This document shows positions 1 through 7,682 of a DNA stretch of 15,702 bases, one piece after another (the stretch's first letter is position 1; every line of letters starts with the position of its first letter). Location: positions 1-15,702 of the forward strand of contig JBLINY010000107.1 in NCBI GenBank assembly GCA_047638695.1. Reading direction: 5' to 3'. Both the position numbers and the translations under genes were made by a program. The notes below the pieces were generated by a model that ran no database searches, was not told the origin of the DNA, and worked only from the letters and a program-made list of their open reading frames with translations. Source of the stretch: JAHECQ01 sp047638695 (lineage in GTDB: Bacteria > Actinomycetota > Acidimicrobiia > Acidimicrobiales > SZUA-35).

Positions 1-1
1 A

Positions 2-991
2 CAAGACGAGTTCTCCGATCAGTGGTTGATGGGTGACGACGAGAACGTCAGCCTCGACAGCCTCGACTACCTGACCGGCTACGAATCCGACCCTTCGGCA
101 ACAGCCGACGGGATCAGTGAACCTGCCAACGCTACAAGCGAACCGGTGCAAGCGTCGGGTCCGACAGGTCGCGAGGCCGCCGGAGTCGATGGTTGGCATT
201 TGCCCGATCTCGACGAACCGTCAGCCTTCCTCGACGAACCATCGGCCTTCCTCGACGAACCGTCAGCCTTCCTCGACGAACCGTCGGCCCCTCACACCGC
301 AAGCGAGCCGGCTCCCAACGAGTTCAGCATTGTCCCTGGCTCGATCACCGACTTCGAGACCGCGCCGGATCGTCGACAGACAGATCTCACGCCGCCGCCT
401 CCCCCTCCGACCGCCGACGATGCCTTGCCGGCTCCCCCTCGATCGCTCACCGAGCTCGCGGCTCGCGCCACCCCATCGGACGATGACTCGGTAGCGCTGC
501 CCCCTCCCCCCATCAGTGCTCCGATCGGACAAGCTGCGGATCCAGCCCCATTTGTCGATTCGGTCGCAAACGACCCCGAAGGGCCTCCGTCCGACGTGGC
601 CAACTTCGGAGCAGACGACTTCGAGGCATTCGACGAAGTCGAGGCATTCGACTCCGAGTCGCCAGCGACCGGGATGGACTCAGACAACGAGTTCGAGCCC
701 GGTCTGGCAGATGCTCCGCTATCAGACTTCGAGTCAGAAGATGTCAACCTCACCCTTCCCGACCTGCAGGGTCCGGAGGGTCCGCGGGGTCCGCAGGCCG
801 AGACGCTGCTGGAGATTCTTGGGCTTCCGGCCGGATCGTCCTGGACCGACATTCGCAATGCTCACCAGTCGCTGATTCACGATCACGATGCAAACGATGA
901 CACCGACCCGTCGCGTGTCGCTCTCGGCCGCGCGATTCGCCGCGAAATGAACACCGCATACGCGGCCCTACGACTCATGGCCGTCGACTAG
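2..991 (+). CDS. 5'-truncated acidic low-complexity protein with degenerate J-like C-terminal domain
   Basis: The frame is open from base 2 with no stop, so the true start lies left of the window; the TTG at 26 is internal or fortuitous. Most of the visible chain is disordered, rich in Asp, Glu, Pro, Ser and Phe. It contains four tandem copies of a seven-residue unit (LDEPSAF), proline runs (PPPPPP), and repeated EAFD segments. The last ~60 residues (about 260-316 counted from base 26) resemble a DnaJ J-domain: LLEILGLPAGSSWTDIRNAH for helices I-II and NTAYAALR for the final helix. The HPD tripeptide that stimulates Hsp70 ATPase is not intact; the aligned stretch reads HDHDAND. A regulatory or scaffold role is therefore more likely than a classical co-chaperone. 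It converges on the RNase HI gene. No function can be assigned. Confidence 0.7.
   Translation, partial: QDEFSDQWLMGDDENVSLDSLDYLTGYESDPSATADGISEPANATSEPVQASGPTGREAAGVDGWHLPDLDEPSAFLDEPSAFLDEPSAFLDEPSAPHTASEPAPNEFSIVPGSITDFETAPDRRQTDLTPPPPPPTADDALPAPPRSLTELAARATPSDDDSVALPPPPISAPIGQAADPAPFVDSVANDPEGPPSDVANFGADDFEAFDEVEAFDSESPATGMDSDNEFEPGLADAPLSDFESEDVNLTLPDLQGPEGPRGPQAETLLEILGLPAGSSWTDIRNAHQSLIHDHDANDDTDPSRVALGRAIRREMNTAYAALRLMAVD
209..292 (+). repeat. Four tandem 21-bp coding repeats (LDEPSAF units)
   Basis: Units lie at 209-229, 230-250, 251-271 and 272-292. Units 1 and 3 are identical, unit 2 differs at two bases, and unit 4 diverges at its 3' end. The 21-bp length keeps the frame, so each copy adds one LDEPSAF heptad. 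The near identity at DNA level suggests recent slippage or duplication. Confidence 0.9.
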
Positions 992-1034
992 GGCCAAGGT
1001 CCAGGATTACGACCGACCTTCCCCGTCGCTCATC

Positions 1035-1062
1035 GGTCTCTCAGCCTGGGTCTCTCAGCCTG
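1035..1062. repeat. Perfect 14-bp tandem duplication across the rnhA stop codon
   Basis: The 14-base unit GGTCTCTCAGCCTG occurs at 1035-1048 and again, unchanged, at 1049-1062. The second copy covers the stop codon of the minus-strand RNase HI gene (1055-1057). It lies at the convergent junction with the J-like gene. No terminator hairpin is visible in this gap. Confidence 0.85.
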
Positions 1063-1948
1063 TCAGCACGGTGAGGCCTGCCTCGTCGAGCCGGGACGCC
1101 AAACGAGGATCGCCGACAACCAGTGCGCCCACTACGTGTTCGGCGATCCACCGATTTCGAGCCTCGACGGCCTTGCCTGGCTGCGCCCGATCACCCGGGA
1201 GGATCACCGACCACTGAGCCCGACGTAGGGCTGACTCAAAACGGGCGCGCTCGTCCACAGCCCAACCAGCGGCGGGATCGTCAAACGGTAGAACCGCGGC
1301 CAAAGAAACGCCACGGGCCAATGCCCTCTCAGCCGCCATCAGCTCAGTTCCTCGGCGCAGGCCGCTGACAAGAACGTCGCTGCCCGGGTCCAGACCCGCA
1401 ACGAGTTGGGTCACCGCCTGTTGTTGATCATCATCGAGGTCAGTCGCTCCCACGGCCCAAACACCACGGCCGGCCGGCCACTCCGGCTCGATCTCATCGA
1501 GCCCACCCTTCGCAGCATCGGCCAATGCCTCCTTCTCAACAGTGGAAGCTGCCACCGCCAGCACATCGGCGCGTTCATTCATCTCGTTGCCTGAGTGACC
1601 TTTCACCCAATGAAACTCGATCTCATGGGCCCGATCGAGGTACAGCTCGATCAACGGTTCCCAGATGTCGCGGTTCGCCACGGGCTTCTTGGCTGAGTTG
1701 CGCCAACCTCGCTTCAGCCAGCCCTCGTACCATTTGTCGTTGAAGCAGTTCACGACATAAGTCGAATCGGAGTAGATCTCGATGGGTCCATCCAGAGCCT
1801 TCAAGGCCTCGAGAACAGCTTGGAGCTCCATACGTTGATTGGTGGTTTGAGCAGCCCCTCCGCTGCCGTGCGGACCATTCCGCGTCACCCAGCCCCATCC
1901 ACCGGGACCCGGATTGCCTGAACAGGCCCCGTCAGTAAAAACCTCCAT
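1055..1948 (-). CDS. rnhA: Ribonuclease HI fused to a C-terminal YpsA-like SLOG domain
   Basis: Residues 1-135 are a complete RNase HI, which cuts the RNA strand of RNA:DNA hybrids. It begins FTDGACSGNPGPGGWG and has the acidic metal-binding set D6, E41 (RMEL), D61 (SDS) and D128 (ERAD), plus the flap histidine H118 (KGHSG). After a linker, residues ~160-297 resemble the YpsA/DUF1273 SLOG (Rossmann-like nucleotide-binding) family: SGLRRGTELMAAE at 195-207, VLPFDDP at 219-225, and RNRWIAEH at 264-271. The usual C-terminal glycine-rich end of that family is replaced by a shorter segment. A stand-alone RNase HI is about 150 residues, so half of this protein is extra. The ATG at 1948 places the catalytic Asp at residue 6, as expected. 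Upstream is divergent aceE, 51 bases away; only a weak CACTCT hexamer precedes the start. Confidence 0.88.
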   Translation of the reverse strand: MEVFTDGACSGNPGPGGWGWVTRNGPHGSGGAAQTTNQRMELQAVLEALKALDGPIEIYSDSTYVVNCFNDKWYEGWLKRGWRNSAKKPVANRDIWEPLIELYLDRAHEIEFHWVKGHSGNEMNERADVLAVAASTVEKEALADAAKGGLDEIEPEWPAGRGVWAVGATDLDDDQQQAVTQLVAGLDPGSDVLVSGLRRGTELMAAERALARGVSLAAVLPFDDPAAGWAVDERARFESALRRAQWSVILPGDRAQPGKAVEARNRWIAEHVVGALVVGDPRLASRLDEAGLTVLTG

Positions 1949-1999
1949 CTGACTAGAGTGCCACGGGCCTGCCAGAGAAGTGAGCCCACGGCTGTCACA

Positions 2000-4699
2000 A
2001 TGTCGTTTATGAACTACGACGGCTTCCTCGGCCAGTTCCCCGACATCGACCCTCAGGAGACTGCCGAGTGGCTCGAGTCGCTCGAGTCCACGGCGTCGAC
2101 CTCGGGTAAGACCCGAGCCCGCTACCTGCTAGGCCGACTCAATCATCGAGCTCGCGAGTTGCAGCTCGGCAACTCTCAGACCATCTCGACTGACTACGTC
2201 AACACCATCCCAACCGAAGAACAGCCGTTCTTTCCAGGCGACGAGTTCATCGAGCGTCGGGTTCGTGCATTCATCCGTTGGAATGCGGCCGCAATGGTGG
2301 TCCGAGCCAACAAGAAGGCCGACGGCATCGGCGGGCACCTCTCGACTTTCGCCTCATCGGCCTCGCTCTACGAAGTCGGCTTCAACCACTTCTTCCGTGG
2401 CAAGGAGAACGGCACACCCGGCGATGCCGTGTATTTCCAGGGGCATGCCGCCCCTGGCATTTATGCTCGTGCCTTCCTCGAGGGCCGGCTCGACGAGCCT
2501 CAGCTCGACAACTTCCGTATGGAGGTGGGCGGTGAGGGATTGTCCAGCTATCCGCACCCGCGCCTCATGCCCAACTTCTGGGAATATCCGACGGTCTCGA
2601 TGGGACTCGGACCAATCAACTCGATCTACCACGCCCGGTTCCTCAAGTACCTTCAGAATCGACGCATCGAGGACACTTCGAAGACCCGGGTCTGGGCCTT
2701 CCTCGGTGACGGCGAGACCGACGAACCCGAATCGCTTGGTGCTGTTTCGCTGGCCGGACGCAATGGTCTCGACAACCTGACGTGGGTGGTCAACTGCAAC
2801 CTTCAGCGTCTTGATGGACCGGTACGCGGCAACGACAAGATCATCCAGGAGCTCGAGGGCGTCTTCCGGGGGGCCGGCTGGAACGTCATCAAGGTCGTTT
2901 GGGGCAGCCGTTGGGACGAACTCCTCCAACGCGACGTCGATGGTGTTCTCCTTCACAAGATGAACACGACCGTCGACGGCGAGTTCCAGCGCTACGCGGT
3001 CGAGTCGGGGGCGTACATCCGCGAGAAGTTCTTCGGTCCCGACCCCCGCCTCCGCAAGCTGGTCGAGCATCTCAGCGACGACGAGCTACGAGCCCTTCCC
3101 CGCGGCGGTCATGACTACCAAAAAGTTTACGCCGCCTACAAGGCAGCTACCGAGCATGTCGGGCAGCCCTCGGTGATCCTGGCCAAAACGATCAAGGGAT
3201 GGACGCTGGGCCAAGGATTTGAAGGACGGAACGCGACCCATCAGATCAAGAAGATGACGAAGGCCCAGCTGCTCGAGCTCCGCGACCGCCTGCACCTACA
3301 CGATGAAATCTCCGAGGAGTCCCTCGCCGACGGCGAGCCGCCGTACTACAAGCCGGAAATCGACTCCCCAGAACACGAGTACATGGTGGGCCGCCGCAAG
3401 GCCCTCGACGGCCCACTTCCCGAGCGTCGCCAATGGACCCGGCGCCCGCTGGTCATGCCAACCGATGCTCCGTTCAAGACCTTTCTCGAGGGCTCTGGCG
3501 GTCGCGAGGTCAGCACCACCATGGCCTTCACATCGATGCTCCGCGAGATGATGCGCGAGGACGGCTTCGGCGAGCGGGTCGTTCCCATTGTTCCCGATGA
3601 GGCCCGCACCTTCGGCATGGACTCGATGTTCAGAGAGTTCGAGATCTACGCCCCGTTCGGCCAGAAGTACGAGCCAGTCGATCACGAGCTACTTCTCAGC
3701 TACTCCGAAGACACCGACGGCCAAATTCTCGAAGAAGGCATCACCGAAGCCGGATCCTTGGCCAGTTGGATCGCCGCTGGGACCAGCTACACCCACCAGG
3801 GCGTGCCAATGGTGCCGTTTTACACCTTCTATTCGATGTTCGGCTTCCAGCGCGTTGGTGACCTCATTTGGTCAGCTGCCGATTCGCGGGCGCGGGGTTT
3901 TCTGCTGGGCGCTACCGCTGGCCGCACCACCCTGATGGGCGAAGGGCTCCAGCACCAGGACGGCCACAGCCTGTTGCTGGCCTCCACCGTTCCGGCGTGC
4001 CAGGCGTATGACCCAGCCTTCGCCTATGAGGTTGCCGTCATAATCCAAGATGGCCTGCGGCGGATGTATGTCGACAACGAGGACATCTTTTACTACCTGA
4101 CGCTCTACAACGAGAACTACGAGCAGCCAGCGATGCCGGCAGATTGCCGACAGGGCATTCTCGATGGCCTGTATCGGTGGAGTGACGGCGTGCCAGACCT
4201 CGAGACTCGGGCCAGTGTTTTGTTCTCCGGATCGGCTCAGGGCGCGGCCCGACAGGCGCAGCAGGAGCTGGCCGAGCGTTGGGGAATCGGTGTCGATCTG
4301 TGGAGCGCCACGAACTACAAGTCGCTTCGCGAAGACGCGCTCGAGATCGAGCGCTGGAATCGGCTGCACCCAACCGCTGAACCACGAACTTCACTCGTCA
4401 CCGATCTGCTGGGCGGCCAGTCAACTCCGGTCATTGCCGTCAGCGATTTCCAGCGGGCAGTTCCGGAACAGATCGCTCGCTTCGTGAATCGTCCCTTCAC
4501 CGCACTCGGCACCGATGGGATGGGCCGCAGTGATACGCGCGAAGCCCTTCGCTCCTTCTTCGAGATCGACACCCCCAACATTGTCAGCACGGTGCTCCAG
4601 CAATTAGCTGCAGCGGGCGTGATCGAGCGACAGGTCGTCGCCGATGCCCTCACCCACTATGGCACCGCTGTCGACGGCGATGCCCCCTGGACAAACTGA
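2000..4699 (+). CDS. aceE: Pyruvate dehydrogenase E1 component, homodimeric type
   Basis: This is the thiamine-diphosphate-dependent decarboxylase of the pyruvate dehydrogenase complex. It converts pyruvate to CO2 and passes the acetyl group to E2 lipoyl. The 899-residue chain matches single-chain AceE. The thiamine diphosphate motif starts at GDGE (236-239) and ends at NCN (265-267). Other family landmarks are visible: DYVNTIP, FFPGDE, GGHLSTFASSASLYEVGFNH, QGHAAPGIYARAFLEGRL, RGGHDYQKVYAAY and GEGLQHQDGHS. A GTG at 1958 would add 14 residues unlike AceE, so the ATG at 2000 is chosen; an ATG at 2009 is possible. No E2 or E3 gene is adjacent. A TAGAGT hexamer at 1954-1959 could be its -10 and would give a leader of roughly 35 bases. 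Its 3' end converges on the beta-propeller gene. Confidence 0.97.
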   Translation: MSFMNYDGFLGQFPDIDPQETAEWLESLESTASTSGKTRARYLLGRLNHRARELQLGNSQTISTDYVNTIPTEEQPFFPGDEFIERRVRAFIRWNAAAMVVRANKKADGIGGHLSTFASSASLYEVGFNHFFRGKENGTPGDAVYFQGHAAPGIYARAFLEGRLDEPQLDNFRMEVGGEGLSSYPHPRLMPNFWEYPTVSMGLGPINSIYHARFLKYLQNRRIEDTSKTRVWAFLGDGETDEPESLGAVSLAGRNGLDNLTWVVNCNLQRLDGPVRGNDKIIQELEGVFRGAGWNVIKVVWGSRWDELLQRDVDGVLLHKMNTTVDGEFQRYAVESGAYIREKFFGPDPRLRKLVEHLSDDELRALPRGGHDYQKVYAAYKAATEHVGQPSVILAKTIKGWTLGQGFEGRNATHQIKKMTKAQLLELRDRLHLHDEISEESLADGEPPYYKPEIDSPEHEYMVGRRKALDGPLPERRQWTRRPLVMPTDAPFKTFLEGSGGREVSTTMAFTSMLREMMREDGFGERVVPIVPDEARTFGMDSMFREFEIYAPFGQKYEPVDHELLLSYSEDTDGQILEEGITEAGSLASWIAAGTSYTHQGVPMVPFYTFYSMFGFQRVGDLIWSAADSRARGFLLGATAGRTTLMGEGLQHQDGHSLLLASTVPACQAYDPAFAYEVAVIIQDGLRRMYVDNEDIFYYLTLYNENYEQPAMPADCRQGILDGLYRWSDGVPDLETRASVLFSGSAQGAARQAQQELAERWGIGVDLWSATNYKSLREDALEIERWNRLHPTAEPRTSLVTDLLGGQSTPVIAVSDFQRAVPEQIARFVNRPFTALGTDGMGRSDTREALRSFFEIDTPNIVSTVLQQLAAAGVIERQVVADALTHYGTAVDGDAPWTN

Positions 4700-4736
4700 T
4701 TCGGTGCGCCTCGCCCAACTGTCCCGCCCGCGGCGA

Positions 4737-5969
4737 TCAGTTCTCGGCGTAGACGTGGATGATGCCCGAATATGCTGACACCCAAACCTCGTCGTTGAGC
4801 GAGTCGTAGGTGATGCCGATCGGCTTGTCCGCTGTGCCGAACTCTTGCAACACCTCGAAGTCGCTCGTGCGAACCTTGGTCATCGTGTCCGACTCATAGT
4901 TGACGACATAGAGCGATCGACCATCGACGGCCATCGCCATGCTCCGCGGCGCCTCGCCAGTACGAACCCGATCCGTGACCTCACCCGTCGCCACATCGAT
5001 CTTCACCACCGTTCCCTCGCCGTTGAGGGTTGCATACAGCGTTGAACCATCGGGACTGAGAATCAGATGTCGAGGCGACCGACCTACTCCTTCGATCTTT
5101 GTCACCGATGCGTCGGCCAAGGACACAACGGCAATATCTGACGTACCCATGACGGCAACGTAAGCGGTCGCCGAATCCGCGGTGACTGCGATTCCCCTCG
5201 GATGGCGTCCGAGTTCTGGAGCAGCCAGCGTCTTGCCCGTTCCGAGATCAATGATGCTCAGATCGAACGTGCACCAGTTCGACACCAGCAACTTGGTGCC
5301 ATCGGGGGTAACAGCAAGGAACTTGGGTACCGAACCGACGCCATAGACGGCATCGATGGCCATCACACCGTCGGTCTGGGTGTCGATTCGGTAGACAAAG
5401 CTCGGGTCGCCCTGGCCTTTGTTGCAGCCATCGCCGGCATCAACGGTGAACCCCGGGCCGTACATCCGATAGTTACTTATGTAGGCGTAGCGGCCATCCG
5501 GGCTGAAGGCTGCTTCAACCGGGGCCCCTTTGTAATTGTCCGAGGGGTAGTCGAACCCGAATGCAGCCAAATCAACGGTGTCCGGGATCGTCGCCACCAG
5601 CTCTTTGTCAGCATTGAAGACGCTGATGGTGTGGCGGTACATCATGTTCTGGGCGAAGTAGAAGCCTGTGCCCGAAGCAACGACCGACTTTGATGCCAGG
5701 TCGCCGGACAGGTCGGCCACCAGCTCGAGCGTCCGTTCGTCGGATGGAATAACCGTGGTGGTGGTTGGCGGTTCCGTCGTGGGCGTCGTCGTCACCGTAC
5801 TCGTCGTTGTGGTAGCTAGCGGCGCTGGAGATCGAGCCGTCGACAATGACGTTGCTGCGGTCGAGCTGACCGTGTCGATACTGACCGTGCCGGCCCCGGC
5901 CGCGCAGGCTGAACAAATCAAGCCGAGGGCGACAACAAACCGACGAACATCCAGCACAACCGACCCCAC
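4737..5969 (-). CDS. Exported YVTN-type beta-propeller protein
   Basis: The 410-residue protein starts with basic residues and a hydrophobic stretch (FVVALGLICSACAAG, 11-25), an export signal. Cys22 could be lipidated, but -3 is Cys rather than Leu, so a lipoprotein is uncertain. A Thr/Pro-rich linker (~52-75) follows, typical of actinobacterial surface proteins. The rest is a run of ~40-residue blades with the YVTN/NHL pattern, for example SPDGRYAYISN, TPDGTKLLVSN, TADSATAYVAV, SPDGSTLYATL and AVDGRSLYVVN, each with a following sheet such as VVKIDVATGEV. Such propellers are binding scaffolds; the ligand is unknown. The open frame extends to 6137, but that would overlap the divergent gene. 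The GTG at 5969 sits 7 bases behind a TAGCCT -10; a GTG at 5957 is a second option. Confidence 0.8.
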   Translation of the reverse strand: MGSVVLDVRRFVVALGLICSACAAGAGTVSIDTVSSTAATSLSTARSPAPLATTTTSTVTTTPTTEPPTTTTVIPSDERTLELVADLSGDLASKSVVASGTGFYFAQNMMYRHTISVFNADKELVATIPDTVDLAAFGFDYPSDNYKGAPVEAAFSPDGRYAYISNYRMYGPGFTVDAGDGCNKGQGDPSFVYRIDTQTDGVMAIDAVYGVGSVPKFLAVTPDGTKLLVSNWCTFDLSIIDLGTGKTLAAPELGRHPRGIAVTADSATAYVAVMGTSDIAVVSLADASVTKIEGVGRSPRHLILSPDGSTLYATLNGEGTVVKIDVATGEVTDRVRTGEAPRSMAMAVDGRSLYVVNYESDTMTKVRTSDFEVLQEFGTADKPIGITYDSLNDEVWVSAYSGIIHVYAEN

Positions 5970-5976
5970 GTTGGGC

Positions 5977-5982
5977 AGGCTA
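5977..5982 (-). promoter_or_regulatory. -10 element (TAGCCT) of the beta-propeller gene
   Basis: On the minus strand TAGCCT is followed by seven bases (GCCCAAC) and then the GTG at 5969. This places the expected first transcribed base at the start codon. It supports 5969 over the longer frame. Confidence 0.5.
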
Positions 5983-5987
5983 GTGCC

Positions 5988-6560
5988 GTGCCCGTTCGCT
6001 TCTCGGAACCACCCGGCCCCGAAGATCTCGTCAACCATGACGCCATGGCTCTTTTGGTCGCCATGCTGCTCGATCAGCAGATTCCTATCGAATGGGCCTT
6101 TGCCGGTCCTGCTCGACTTGTCGAGCGTCTTGGCCACGATCTCGACCCCGGTCGATTAGCAGCGATGGACGAGGACGCGCTGGTTGCAGTGGCGGCTCAG
6201 AAGCCGGCCATCCACCGCTATCCAGCGGTCATGGCCCGTCGCATCCATGCCCTTGCACGTCACATCGTCGATCACCACCAGAGCGATGCTCGAAGTGTGT
6301 GGCATCGGGCTCGCTCAGCCCAGACCGTTCTGGATCGTTTGCTCGACCTTCCCGGGTTCGGCCCGGAGAAAGCCAAGATCACGCTGGCGGTGCTGGCCAA
6401 GCGCCACGCTCGCCGTCTGCCCGGTTGGGAAGAGCTCGCTTCTCCGTTCGACGACGATCAACCACGATCGGTGGCCGATGTCGGTGGGGCAGCCGACCTC
6501 GCTCGGCTGAGAGAACATCGCAAAGCAATGAAAGCCCTGGGCAAGACAAAGACCGACTAG
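5988..6560 (+). CDS. HhH-GPD family protein (actinobacterial TIGR03252-type)
   Basis: The 190-residue protein resembles the actinobacterial HhH-GPD base-excision family (TIGR03252 as I recall it). Its landmarks are LLVAMLLDQQIPIEWAFAGP (22-41), PAIHRYPAVMARRI (73-86), the helix-hairpin-helix DLPGFGPEKAKITLAVLAK (120-138) and RSVADV (160-165). Family knowledge suggests DNA repair. However, the positions used by endonuclease III are not visible: aligned to LPGVGRKTA, the catalytic Lys position is Glu127, the VDTH Asp is absent, and there is no Cys cluster for an iron-sulfur centre. DNA binding is plausible, while glycosylase activity is doubtful. The GTG at 5988 puts the conserved segments at usual distances. 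No clear -10 precedes it. It converges on the hydrolase gene. Confidence 0.85.
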   Translation: MPVRFSEPPGPEDLVNHDAMALLVAMLLDQQIPIEWAFAGPARLVERLGHDLDPGRLAAMDEDALVAVAAQKPAIHRYPAVMARRIHALARHIVDHHQSDARSVWHRARSAQTVLDRLLDLPGFGPEKAKITLAVLAKRHARRLPGWEELASPFDDDQPRSVADVGGAADLARLREHRKAMKALGKTKTD

Positions 6561-6583
6561 GTGGCATTGTTCCGAGCGTCGGA

Positions 6584-7297
6584 CTAGTCCAACTGGTTGT
6601 TGCTCCGGGCGAGCCAACCCAAGAGCACCGAGATCGCACGCGGATCATGTCGCAGAAGGTGGCCGGCACCCGAGATCACCCGCAGGTCGGCGCTGCCGTG
6701 GACTTCGGCCACCAGCCGGGCATCGATCTGTGGCACCACATCGTCGGCGCCACCGTGCAGCAGAAACAACGGTGTAGGCGCCAACCGTTCGGCTGCGTCG
6801 GCGCACTTCACCGATGCCAGCTCGTCCCGCCAGACTTCAAGATCATCGGGAAATGTTTCGGTCTTGATCGCACCGACCTGGTGGGCATGAGCCAGCAGAC
6901 GCTCATGGTTCTGGACCCAGTCATCGAAATCGGCAGGCGAGCCAACCATGGCGACCCCCGACACGTTGGGATCATCGGCAACTGCAGCCAGTCCAACGCT
7001 ACCCCCGGTACCGAAACCACAGACCCAGACCCGGTCGGGCTTGCCATGTTCACGGAGGGCAGCAAGGCCGGCGCGGACATCGTCCATCCATCCCCGCAGG
7101 CTGAAATCACCAGTGGACGATCCGCAACCGCGGAACCGAAGCGCAAGGCCGACCCACTCCATCTCTTCAGCAATCCGAGACGCCAGCTCGGGCAGGTCGG
7201 CTCCAATGTGCTCGGCCCACACCGCTCCCGACGGAAATCCATGGAGGAACAGGACCCCCGGACGGGCCCCCGCCCGCACCGTGCTGGGCTGGGCCAA
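6584..7297 (-). CDS. Alpha/beta-hydrolase fold protein with Ser-to-Gly nucleophile position
   Basis: The fold is clear: GVLFLHGFPS with the oxyanion HG (residues 19-20 from the TTG at 7297), RFRGCGSSTGDF, the nucleophile-elbow region VWVCGFGTGGSVGLA (90-104), LFLLHGGADDVVP with the acid Asp (185/186), and GAGHLLRHDP with the catalytic His213. The elbow would normally read G-F-S-T-G-G; here the serine codon is GGT (Gly96), one base from AGT. Either Thr97 or another residue substitutes, or the protein is not a serine hydrolase. The frame is open upstream and encodes a plausible first strand (GELRISSTDGAELEGWL), so the true start is probably upstream of the TTG. The best candidate is a CTG at 7349-7351 that overlaps the preceding gene's stop as CTGA. 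It forms an operon with the 7348-7551 gene. Confidence 0.8.
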   Translation of the reverse strand: MAQPSTVRAGARPGVLFLHGFPSGAVWAEHIGADLPELASRIAEEMEWVGLALRFRGCGSSTGDFSLRGWMDDVRAGLAALREHGKPDRVWVCGFGTGGSVGLAAVADDPNVSGVAMVGSPADFDDWVQNHERLLAHAHQVGAIKTETFPDDLEVWRDELASVKCADAAERLAPTPLFLLHGGADDVVPQIDARLVAEVHGSADLRVISGAGHLLRHDPRAISVLLGWLARSNNQLD

Positions 7298-7347
7298 CCA
7301 ACCTTCCAGCTCTGCGCCGTCGGTGGAAGAAATTCGGAGCTCGCCAG

Positions 7348-7551
7348 TCAGGATGCCGGGCTCGGCTTGTACAGGCGAAAGCCACGGTTGCGGGCTTCGG
7401 CCTCGGTGTCAGGACCGAACGAGGCATACGTGCCGGCCTCCATCAGTTCAGCAATAATCGACTCGTCCTCGAGTGCGTCGACGTCATACACAACCAGGGT
7501 GCGCTTGTCACCGACATAACGGAAATGCTCGAATTTTCCTGGGCGCTTCAT
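7348..7551 (-). CDS. Small conserved-looking protein of unknown function
   Basis: The 67-residue protein starts MKRPGKFEHFRYVGDKRTLV and ends FRLYKPSPAS. It is soluble, mixed in charge, and has an acidic centre (DVDALEDESIIAELMEAG). I do not recognise a family. A GTG lies one codon upstream (7554), but the ATG at 7551 is exactly seven bases behind a TAGGAT -10, so it is preferred. Its TGA overlaps a possible CTG start of the hydrolase by four bases. The two genes are therefore probably co-transcribed and perhaps translationally coupled. Confidence 0.6.
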   Translation of the reverse strand: MKRPGKFEHFRYVGDKRTLVVYDVDALEDESIIAELMEAGTYASFGPDTEAEARNRGFRLYKPSPAS

Positions 7552-7558
7552 CACCGTG

Positions 7559-7564
7559 ATCCTA
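7559..7564 (-). promoter_or_regulatory. -10 element (TAGGAT) of the small protein/hydrolase operon
   Basis: TAGGAT on the minus strand is followed by CACGATG and then the ATG at 7551. The spacing fits a leaderless mRNA beginning at that ATG. Confidence 0.5.
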
Positions 7565-7631
7565 CCGCGGCCACGGGTCTGGCCAAGAGACCGGTTTGGA
7601 GCGGAAGTCCACGCCGATGCGCTGAAAACGC

Positions 7632-7668
7632 AGAAACGAGGGCGACCAACTTGATCGCCCTCGCTTCT
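7632..7668 (-). terminator. Intrinsic terminator, 14-bp stem
   Basis: Bases 7632-7645 pair with 7655-7668 around a 9-base loop. Read on the minus strand, all 14 positions pair, with one G-U. Read on the plus strand, that position is an A-C mismatch, so the minus strand is the functional direction. The minus-strand hairpin is followed by GCGTTTTC. It ends the transcript of the structured RNA or the 7907-8422 gene. Confidence 0.75.
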
Positions 7669-7682
7669 ATGTCACTTCTTTG

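Noticed and set aside
5970..6137. N-terminal extension of the beta-propeller frame
   Set aside because: It overlaps the divergent HhH-GPD gene and would bury the export signal 60 residues inside the protein.
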